NCBI GenBank assembly: GCA_934098455.1
Contig: CAKOOU010000019.1
Span: 1-19,473 of the forward strand
Direction: 5' to 3'
Length of the DNA: 19,473 nt
Origin: an uncultured Bacilli bacterium
GTDB lineage: Bacteria > Bacillota_I > Bacilli_A > RF39 > UBA660
Within the stretch, counting starts at the first letter, position 1; each line of letters opens with the position of its first letter. A program made the translations under genes and the position numbers. Shown one piece after another: positions 13,046-19,473 of the stretch. Below the pieces are notes generated by a model that saw nothing but the letters and a program-made list of their open reading frames with translations, made no database searches and was not told where the DNA came from.

Positions 13046-14824
13046 TTAATATTTATCAATAATTCTTTTTAATTCATTTTTCAAATCATTTATCATTATA
13101 TAATCACTAAATCCATCTTTTATATAATGTTCTTTAATTTGTTCTTTATTATTATTTAACATAACTATACATGGTGTATTAAACTTATTAATATTTTTTA
13201 ATCCTTTTAATGTTTCATATCCACTTATTTCTTTCATATCATCTTCTATTATTATATAGTCATATTTCTTACCACTTTTTATTCTATCTATAGCATCTTT
13301 TCCATATAACAAATAAGATGTATTAATATCATTTTCATTAAATATTCTTTTTATTATATTATTAATATCTTTATCTTGATTAACTATTAATACTTTTTTA
13401 TTAGTATTTAGGTTTTCATATTTGAAAATATTTTCTTCTTTTTCTCTATATATTTTTTGGTCTATTGTTAAAATTATTTCAGTTCCTTTACCTAGTTTAC
13501 TTTTAATTAATAGATTTCCTCCTAAAGATTTAATAATTTTCTGACATAATTCAATATTAAATTCTGCTTTTTCTAAATTAATTATGTCTTGTTTATTTAA
13601 TTCACTTGTTGTACTTAATATTTCATTTATTTTATCTATTCCAATGCCAATACCACTATCAGTGATAGTAAATATTACTCTACACACATCATATTTTTCT
13701 ATAGTATTTATATTAAACTCTATAAAACCATTTTCTGTTTTTTTAACAGCATTCATTAGCAGTGAATAAAGTACTTGTTTTAGTTTTATATTATCTCCAT
13801 ATAAATATGGAATGTTATTTGGAATATTATGTCTAAATTCTACATTATCATTAATACTAGGTTCTATTCTTTTAATTAAATCTTCATATACTATTTTTAA
13901 ATTATATCTATTGTTTAAAAATTTAACTTTTTGTACATCTAAACTACTTACATTTAATACGTCATTAACTATAAAGTCTAGTTGTCTAATAGAATTACTT
14001 ATAGATTTAATATTTAATTTTATGTCATCTATATTTTTTTCATTTTGAATTTCATCACATATTTTTCTTATATTATTTAATGGCTCTCTAACTTCACCAG
14101 TCATTTCAAATAAAAAGTTAGATTTATCTATATATGTTTGTTCAACTATTTCGTTATTTCTTGATAATTCATTTATTTGTTTTACATCAGGATTTTCAAT
14201 AGTGAAATACATTAAAAATGTTATAAATGCTTCACCGAATGTTAATAATAACAATCCTGGGTTTAGTTTTTGAATAATCATAATAATAGTACCAACAATT
14301 AAAAATGCAGTTATTGGAATAAATTTTCTTTCTTTTAAAAATTTAATATTTTTTATCATACAACCGATAACAATTAATATAAATATACTTGATATTATAT
14401 ACATTAGATTAGTACTTGGACCATATGAATATACAATTCCATTTTTGTTATGATAATAAAGTGGTAATATTATTACTCCTACTAATAAAATTATTGTTAT
14501 TGTAAATATATTTTTTATTAGTTTATTTTTATCAATATTTTTGACTGTTATTAACAATATATACATGGTAAATATCATTAGCCACATTACTAAGTATACT
14601 AAATATGCTTTTGATGTAATTATGTTAAAAACTCCAAATATTTCTTTATATTTCATAAAATAATAACAAGGAACCCCAATGATTGTACCAAATAAACTTG
14701 TTAGTATTAAATATGAATATATTTTATTTTCTAGTGTATTAAATCTTTCTTTTTTAAAAAAAACAATGTTTAAAAGTGATATAAAGAAAAAACTACACAT
14801 TGTAAAAGATATTCCTACGCTCAT
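13046..14824 (-). CDS. Hybrid histidine kinase-like protein with lost phosphorylation sites
   Basis: Protein of 592 residues. Residues 1-210 hold about six or seven membrane segments. A linker leads to a DHp-like region, KSNFLFEMTGEVREPLNNI (234-252). Here the canonical phosphoacceptor His (as in MSHEIRTPLN) is Gly243. The ATP-binding domain keeps an N box (LLMNAVKK, Asn358), a G1 box (DSGIGIG, 389-395) and a Gly-rich G2 (GKG). The C-terminal receiver-like domain (about 476-592) begins KVLIVNQDKD, lacking the usual acidic pair. At the phospho-acceptor position it reads IIEDDMKEISGYE, where Glu527 aligns with the normal Asp. The conserved Lys of the KP motif is not seen either. It is probably a pseudokinase that senses or scaffolds rather than transferring phosphate. 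No partner regulator gene is adjacent. The start at ATG 14824 has a weak SD. Confidence 0.75.
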   Translation of the reverse strand: MSVGISFTMCSFFFISLLNIVFFKKERFNTLENKIYSYLILTSLFGTIIGVPCYYFMKYKEIFGVFNIITSKAYLVYLVMWLMIFTMYILLITVKNIDKNKLIKNIFTITIILLVGVIILPLYYHNKNGIVYSYGPSTNLMYIISSIFILIVIGCMIKNIKFLKERKFIPITAFLIVGTIIMIIQKLNPGLLLLTFGEAFITFLMYFTIENPDVKQINELSRNNEIVEQTYIDKSNFLFEMTGEVREPLNNIRKICDEIQNEKNIDDIKLNIKSISNSIRQLDFIVNDVLNVSSLDVQKVKFLNNRYNLKIVYEDLIKRIEPSINDNVEFRHNIPNNIPYLYGDNIKLKQVLYSLLMNAVKKTENGFIEFNINTIEKYDVCRVIFTITDSGIGIGIDKINEILSTTSELNKQDIINLEKAEFNIELCQKIIKSLGGNLLIKSKLGKGTEIILTIDQKIYREKEENIFKYENLNTNKKVLIVNQDKDINNIIKRIFNENDINTSYLLYGKDAIDRIKSGKKYDYIIIEDDMKEISGYETLKGLKNINKFNTPCIVMLNNNKEQIKEHYIKDGFSDYIMINDLKNELKRIIDKY

Positions 14825-14847
14825 ATTATCAACTACTTTCTAAAAGA

Positions 14848-14856
14848 ATTATAACA
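14848..14856 (-). promoter_or_regulatory. Extended -10 promoter of the kinase-like gene
   Basis: TGT-TATAAT about 25 bases before the ATG, with a T-rich stretch but no clear -35 upstream. Confidence 0.5.
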
Positions 14857-14880
14857 TAAAAAAAAGAAAAGAAAAATAAA

Positions 14881-17643
14881 TTAATTATCTTTCTTAATAT
14901 TATTTATAAATTCTGTATTTTTAAATTTATCTTTTTCTCCAATATTACTAAGTTTAATCATATCAACTTTTCCTGCTAAATTATATGGAAGATTATCAAC
15001 ATATCTATACCACATAGGTTGTTCTCTTTCAGGTATGTATTTGTTTTGTAATTCTTTTATTTCATTATGTATTTTATCTATGTTTAAGTTATTATCTTTT
15101 TTTAATACTATGAATGCCATTGGCCTTTTACCTGTACTTTTATTATTTACTGTTACTCCAACGACTGCACATGATTCAACACAGTCATGTTTATCAATAG
15201 CATTTTCTATTGGTAAAAGAGGTACTGTATGTCCATCTGGTCTCATAATAACGTTTTTTATTCTATCCATAAAGAATATTACACCATCTTCATCCATATA
15301 AACTAAGTCTCCAGTTTTAGCCCATTTAACTCCTTTTTCATCTATGTAGAAAAATTTATCTGTTTCTTCTTTATTATTTAGATAACCTTTCATCATAGTA
15401 GGACCTGTAACGTATAGTTCTCCTACTCTTTTTTCTCTTCCATATGTTAGATGTTCTTTAGTATTTGGGTCTATTATCATTACATTATTGCCTACGTGTG
15501 CTATACCAACACTACCGACTTTATTTACGTCATCATTAACTGTAGTTATGAATCCTCCACCGAATTCACTCATTCCTAATCCTTTTTTTAATTTATTGGT
15601 ATTATGATTTATTAAATATTCATTAACTCTATATTCTCTATTTGGACTCATTTTATCTCCACCAGAAATTGCATTTTTTAAGAAAGTTATATTTTCTTTA
15701 TTAAATGTTTTGCTTTCTGATAAAATTTCAAAGAATCTAGGAACACCCATTACATGTGTTGGTTTGTATTTTTTTAACATTGTAGCGAAATGTTTAGGTT
15801 TATATTTTGCTATTAACTCGATGGTAACACCGCTTGATAAAGCATTATGCATACCACTACTTGAACCATATGCTGAGAAAAATGGTACATTTCCCATAAA
15901 TATTTCTCCGACTTTTGGTAAAATTCCAGAATATTTAAGTTGCATATTTTGTCCATTATATGTTTCGTTTCTCAATTCTGCACCTTTAGGTTTTCCTGTT
16001 GTGCCACTAGTATAGACTACAGTAGCAACGTCATCTTTATTATATGGGTTGTCAGGAAATTGTAAAACACTTTCCCCTATTTTTATAAAGTCTTTGTAAT
16101 CAATATATTTTCCATTTGTTTTAACTTTTTTATGTGTTAAATTATATGTATTTTTAACTTTTTTAGATTTAATTGAATTAACTGGACTAACAGATATTAC
16201 ATGTTTTAATTCTTCTCTATCGATTAATTTATCTATATTCTTTTTACATAAATCGACCATTACTAAAACTTTACTATGACTTTCATCTAAATAACTTTTT
16301 ATTCTGCTATATGGTGTTCTAGGTTCTATCAAACATGCAATTGCACCAATTTTATTTACTGCGTAAAATAGATAAACAAACTCTGGTATGTTAGGCATTG
16401 AAAATGTAACATGATCTCCCTTTCTAACACCTAGTGCATATAAACTTTTACTAGCTTTTTCTATTTCATTAAATAGTTCATAATATTTAATTTCTTCACC
16501 TAAATATTTTAGTGCAACTTCTAAATAATTATCTTTATTTAATTCTTTTAAATTTTGATAAAGAGTATAAGGTAATACTTTATCATTTTTAGATTCTTTA
16601 GGATAATATTTACACCAAGGCATATCTATTTCAGGTAATCCTGTTTTTCTTATTTTTTCTCTTTCTATTTCTTTATTTAAATAATCTACAATGTTAAGAT
16701 TACTATTATCTATATTACCAACATAATTAGTTTTTATATATTTTTTATCTATTTTTATTTCTATATTACCAAAATTAGATTTTTTATTATTAATAACATT
16801 ACATATTTTAATATCTTCTTCATTAAATAATTTTAATTTGTCATTACCTATACAAATAAACTTATTACTAAAACTATAATATCTATTATATTTATCATTA
16901 TATTTATCAATTATTTTAGATAATTCATATTCATTTAACATATCATATTTAGAATATACTTTATCATATTTGTTATCTATCAAATTATTTAATAATTGAC
17001 TATCTTTAGTGAGCAATATATTTCCGTTATTAAATGAGATGTTGTTATTATTTAATATTAAGTAATTTAATAAAGTAAAATCTATGTAATTTAGACATAT
17101 GTTATTATTTTTTATATTTAATCTTGAATCTAATTCATCTAAACTGCTAAGTATATCTTCATCTTTTAAATTTAATTCTACATTATTGTCATAATATTTA
17201 ATATTAAAATTATTATAGTTTATTATTTCTTTATTGTAATATTTAGATATGTCATAAAATTTATCCCAGTTAATAACTACATCATCGTCACAATCTATAT
17301 TATTATATAATATAATTCTTTTATAATTATCTATATCTATTTCATCAATGTTCTTAACGAATAAGTAGTTTGATTCATTAATTATATTTCTTTTATTAGT
17401 TGTTTCATTATCAATAATTGTTATATTTAATCCTATTTTATTAAATGCATATATTATTTCTAAAAATTTAATAGAATTATTTTTTTCTATAACTATATTA
17501 TCTTTGTTATTTATACCTAATTCTAAAATACTTCTACTTAATTTATCTATATCTTTAATAAATTCTGTAGATTCTTTATTATCTATTTTTATTGTATTGT
17601 TTTTTAATTCTTTTTTTATTTTATAATAAATAGTATTCTTCAT
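14881..17643 (-). CDS. AMP-binding acyl-CoA synthetase-like enzyme with degenerate N-terminal duplicate
   Basis: Protein of 920 residues, far longer than the usual 500-600. Residues about 375-905 are a complete ANL-superfamily adenylation domain. The P-loop is YTSGTTGKPKG (544-554), then GLGMSEFGGG (688-697), the TGD motif with Asp779 (KTGDLVYMDEDG), DRIKNV (793-798) and the C-terminal catalytic Lys892 (NLAGKVDMIKL). It would activate a carboxylic acid, perhaps a fatty acid, as acyl-AMP. Residues about 16-310 align by eye with the N-terminal half of the same fold (FIKDIDKLSRSILELGINNKD against LFNEIEKASKSLYALGVRKGD). They carry no P-loop and are Asn/Ile/Lys-rich, so this is a decayed duplicate or scaffold. 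The ATG at 17643 follows GAGGGGGATAATT; an in-frame ATG at 17658 has no SD. No carrier protein or transferase domain is attached. Substrate unknown. Confidence 0.82.
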   Translation of the reverse strand: MKNTIYYKIKKELKNNTIKIDNKESTEFIKDIDKLSRSILELGINNKDNIVIEKNNSIKFLEIIYAFNKIGLNITIIDNETTNKRNIINESNYLFVKNIDEIDIDNYKRIILYNNIDCDDDVVINWDKFYDISKYYNKEIINYNNFNIKYYDNNVELNLKDEDILSSLDELDSRLNIKNNNICLNYIDFTLLNYLILNNNNISFNNGNILLTKDSQLLNNLIDNKYDKVYSKYDMLNEYELSKIIDKYNDKYNRYYSFSNKFICIGNDKLKLFNEEDIKICNVINNKKSNFGNIEIKIDKKYIKTNYVGNIDNSNLNIVDYLNKEIEREKIRKTGLPEIDMPWCKYYPKESKNDKVLPYTLYQNLKELNKDNYLEVALKYLGEEIKYYELFNEIEKASKSLYALGVRKGDHVTFSMPNIPEFVYLFYAVNKIGAIACLIEPRTPYSRIKSYLDESHSKVLVMVDLCKKNIDKLIDREELKHVISVSPVNSIKSKKVKNTYNLTHKKVKTNGKYIDYKDFIKIGESVLQFPDNPYNKDDVATVVYTSGTTGKPKGAELRNETYNGQNMQLKYSGILPKVGEIFMGNVPFFSAYGSSSGMHNALSSGVTIELIAKYKPKHFATMLKKYKPTHVMGVPRFFEILSESKTFNKENITFLKNAISGGDKMSPNREYRVNEYLINHNTNKLKKGLGMSEFGGGFITTVNDDVNKVGSVGIAHVGNNVMIIDPNTKEHLTYGREKRVGELYVTGPTMMKGYLNNKEETDKFFYIDEKGVKWAKTGDLVYMDEDGVIFFMDRIKNVIMRPDGHTVPLLPIENAIDKHDCVESCAVVGVTVNNKSTGKRPMAFIVLKKDNNLNIDKIHNEIKELQNKYIPEREQPMWYRYVDNLPYNLAGKVDMIKLSNIGEKDKFKNTEFINNIKKDN

Positions 17644-17703
17644 AATTATCCCCCTCATAAAATAGTCTTATCATATATCTTTTGTAATTTAGTTCATATA
17701 TTT

Positions 17704-17736
17704 TTGTCTAAAAGTACTATTTTTATGTCTAAAATA
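17704..17736. repeat. Two GTCTAAAA direct repeats 21 bp apart
   Basis: GTCTAAAA occurs at 17706-17713 and 17727-17734, each preceded by a T-run, upstream of the AMP-binding gene. Spacing of two helical turns is typical of paired regulator sites, but the region is AT-rich and could produce this by chance. Confidence 0.35.
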
Positions 17737-17794
17737 TGTTTTTTACTCTTTTATAATAACATAATTTATATAAAAATCAAAATATTTATATATT

Positions 17795-17816
17795 AAAAAA
17801 GTACTATTTCTAGTAC
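17795..17816 (-). terminator. Terminator of the second surface-protein gene
   Basis: GTACTA-GAAA-TAGTAC: a 6-bp stem closed by a GAAA tetraloop (17801-17816) and followed by TTTTTT on the minus strand, right after the stop codon. Confidence 0.85.
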
Positions 17817-17821
17817 ATAAT

Positions 17822-19372
17822 TTATTTTATAGTATAAGGATTTTCTATTGTTCCGTTTCCTGATGAAATTTTGCTATTTGCAATAAGTGTTATTGATGGA
17901 CGGAGAGCGTCGTTGCCATCAACAACGATATTGTCGCCGACGAAACCATTGTCCCACACGCTAATCGCACTACCATTGTCGCCATCGAGGCGGAAAGGCG
18001 AAAGAGCCCACCACCAATTTCTTGTTGCATTATTATTTAAGTAATAATTGGAATTTGAACTATTGCCTCCTCCGGCATATACTATTTCATCAAATGTAAG
18101 TAGTCCAATTTTGTTTATATCCACTTCTCCATCTACTCCTGTTATTTCGCATTTATATGATGGTGTTTTTGTAACATTATATTTATTTCCTGCTGTAAAA
18201 TAAAATGCTGTTCCAGAATTTATTAAATCGTCTACTTTCCCAATTACTTTTCCAGTACTATCATAACCATTTGTTTGGTCTCCTATACACCATGTTTCAT
18301 TTTTTAATAATATTTTATCACTTTCACTCGTTACTTTTCTTTCTAGCCATTCATTTAATTTTGTTCTTACAGTTCCTGTTGTATCTGCAGCGCTGTTTAT
18401 ATAATCAGTTATAAAATAATTACCTACAATTTTAAAACCATAAGTTGCAATTAATGTTGCTCCTTGTGTTCCTGCTGCACCATCTGTTGCATATCCACTA
18501 TCTGTTGTTAGATTAGCAGAACTACAAGTTTTTTCTGAAGCAAGTATTAATTTAATACCTCCATCTCCTTCAATTCTAACTATTCGCCAGCACATTCCTG
18601 CATAGTTTACATAGTTATCTATTGGGTTTCCTCTAAAGTAGTATGTTGTTCCTCCATCATCTTCGGCTGTTGATAATATTTTATCATTTGCTGTAGTTAT
18701 ATTATCTACCATTCCCGTTGCAGATAAGTTTGCTGTAAAAGTTGACTTACCACTTAGTGTTCCATTTTTTACATTATTTATTATACTATATGCTAATGTT
18801 CCTTCTTCGTATGGAAAATACTCTCCATTTCCTTGTTTTCCAAATATTTGTAATTTTGCACTTAATTCTTTTCCCATATCTATACTTTGGTCTGTATTTG
18901 TATCTTTATATGTAAAACTAAATGTATATGTATGAGTTTTACCAGGTTCTATTTCATTTGTTACAAGTTGTGATATTCCACTTGGAAATGTCGTTTCTGT
19001 TGTTACTTTATTACATGTAATTGTTCCATCTGTTGTACAATTAAGTGTATATTTTACATCATCTTTCCTTATTAATTGATTAATTACATTTATTAAATAT
19101 ACTCCATATTCAATATTTGCATTTCCTTCATTTTTAACAGTAAATGTTTTAGTATAAATAGTGTCACTAGGTTCTATATTTACACCACCTATAACACCAT
19201 CACTTCCATCATTGTATGTTAATTTTAAATCTGCTGTAGTTACACTAATACTTTTTTCGTTATCATTTCCTTTTATTTTAGTTAAAAAGTAAGCGTAAGT
19301 TAATCCTACAAGAATCAAAAGTACTAAAAATATTCCTGTTACACTTACTATTATCTTCTGTCTACGATTCAT
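17822..19372 (-). CDS. Anchored surface protein, paralogue of 4242-5864, with GC-rich variable segment
   Basis: Protein of 516 residues with the same anchor (about 10-29, ending LTYAYF) and first ~50 residues as its paralogue. A diverged beta-rich middle contains FTYKDTNTDQSIDMGKE. The C-terminal domain again runs YYFRGNPIDNYVNYAG, WRIVRIEGDGGIKLI and GLLTFDEIVYAGG, and ends WWALSPF (454-460), 30 residues, LRPSITL. The last segment is encoded by about 120 bases that are near 55% GC and rich in NNC codons, unlike everything around it. This is as expected of a variable region rewritten at adenines, or of recent transfer. Likely secreted by a SipW/TasA-type route and membrane-anchored. The ATG follows AGGAAGGGTGAAGTTAA. 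Ligand unknown. Confidence 0.7.
   Translation of the reverse strand: MNRRQKIIVSVTGIFLVLLILVGLTYAYFLTKIKGNDNEKSISVTTADLKLTYNDGSDGVIGGVNIEPSDTIYTKTFTVKNEGNANIEYGVYLINVINQLIRKDDVKYTLNCTTDGTITCNKVTTETTFPSGISQLVTNEIEPGKTHTYTFSFTYKDTNTDQSIDMGKELSAKLQIFGKQGNGEYFPYEEGTLAYSIINNVKNGTLSGKSTFTANLSATGMVDNITTANDKILSTAEDDGGTTYYFRGNPIDNYVNYAGMCWRIVRIEGDGGIKLILASEKTCSSANLTTDSGYATDGAAGTQGATLIATYGFKIVGNYFITDYINSAADTTGTVRTKLNEWLERKVTSESDKILLKNETWCIGDQTNGYDSTGKVIGKVDDLINSGTAFYFTAGNKYNVTKTPSYKCEITGVDGEVDINKIGLLTFDEIVYAGGGNSSNSNYYLNNNATRNWWWALSPFRLDGDNGSAISVWDNGFVGDNIVVDGNDALRPSITLIANSKISSGNGTIENPYTIK
17899..18013 (-). other. Candidate DGR-like variable region
   Basis: Between the conserved WWALSPF and LRPSITL codons, half of the 30 codons end in C (CGC, CTC, GGC, GAC, TTC, GTC and others), and GC is about 66 of 120 bases by hand count. 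The flanking gene uses almost only A- or T-ending codons. The pattern fits A-to-N change of AAC/AAT-rich template codons. No template repeat or reverse transcriptase is in the window. Confidence 0.45.
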
Positions 19373-19386
19373 TTAACTTCACCCTT
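19227..19386 (-). repeat. Long direct repeat, copy 2 (5' end of surface gene)
   Basis: Same sequence and orientation as 5719-5878: leader SD and first ~49 codons. The identity stops sharply upstream of the SD, so the two genes have different promoters and leaders. Confidence 0.85.
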
Positions 19387-19408
19387 CCTATAATAGACAA
19401 ATTAATTA

Positions 19409-19414
19409 TATAAT
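19409..19414 (-). promoter_or_regulatory. Possible -10 of the second surface-protein gene
   Basis: A TATAAT on the minus strand in an AT-rich stretch about 35 bases before the ATG; no good -35 was found. The upstream region has no counterpart of the poly-C hairpin present before the paralogue. Confidence 0.35.
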
Positions 19415-19473
19415 TTATTTTAAATAATTACCATGTGCTTATAGTACCACAAATATTTTAATTAATTTGTCAT

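Noticed and set aside
15710..16015. Plus-strand 101-codon frame over the adenylation domain
   Set aside because: Antisense to the conserved P-loop region of the AMP-binding gene; no SD.
1..19473. tRNA or rRNA genes
   Set aside because: No cloverleaf with a TTCGA-type arm or rRNA-like GC-rich stretch was seen on either strand; the one GC-rich block (17899-18013) is coding.

Overview
This window is AT-rich, strongly strand-biased DNA; every confident gene is on the minus strand. It looks like a low-GC, endospore-forming Bacillota (Firmicutes) chromosome. The evidence is a SigH-type and a SigG-type sporulation sigma factor, a YlmC/YmxH PRC-barrel protein, Mini-III RNase, a T-box before a tRNA synthetase gene, and gene orders that are compressed versions of the Bacillus mrnC-rlmB-yacP-sigH and sigG-ylmC...lspA-ylyB clusters. 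Uncultured gut Bacilli would fit, but I cannot name the taxon.

Layout, high to low coordinate as transcribed. (1) 19.4-17.8 kb: a membrane-anchored surface protein whose C-terminal segment is abruptly GC-rich, adenine-poor and rich in NNC codons. (2) 17.6-14.9 kb: a long AMP-binding enzyme with an apparent degenerate duplicate of its own domain at the N terminus. (3) 14.8-13.0 kb: a hybrid histidine kinase in which the phosphoacceptor His, and probably the receiver Asp, are missing. (4) 13.0-12.2 kb: an anchored peptidoglycan hydrolase with a Thr-rich linker. (5) 12.2-10.2 kb: a very short T-box leader, a HAD phosphatase and tyrS. (6) 10.2-9.9 kb: a probable frameshifted gene remnant. (7) 9.8-6.5 kb: two coupled small membrane proteins, then sigG, ylmC, lspA, rluD and a terminator. 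The sigG ribosome binding site lies in a hairpin. (8) 6.5-6.1 kb: a previously unlisted 31-codon hydrophobic peptide facing a convergent small RNA, with the layout of a type I toxin-antitoxin locus of the Fst/par kind. (9) 6.07-4.2 kb: a second surface protein, paralogous to that in (1), with a promoter, a long leader hairpin and an 11-base C/G tract. (10) 4.2-3.1 kb: a GT2-TPR glycosyltransferase. (11) 3.1-1.9 kb: a PBECR4-like protein with a consensus promoter and a leader attenuator. (12) 1.8-0.2 kb: mrnC-rlmB-sigH. (13) 0.2 kb to the left edge: a strong promoter reading out of the window into a structured RNA with mutually exclusive hairpins.

How the parts fit: housekeeping RNA/translation genes and sporulation regulators alternate with accessory cell-surface genes. 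The two surface paralogues share about 160 bp of near-identical 5' sequence, have different C-terminal variable-looking segments, and may be targets of a diversity-generating system encoded elsewhere. The strongest candidates for undescribed biology are the type I TA-like locus (6.1-6.5 kb), the minimal T-box (12.06-12.2 kb), the GC-rich variable segment (17.9-18.0 kb), and the structured RNA at the left edge. All functions are inferred by reading; no database search or folding software was used.
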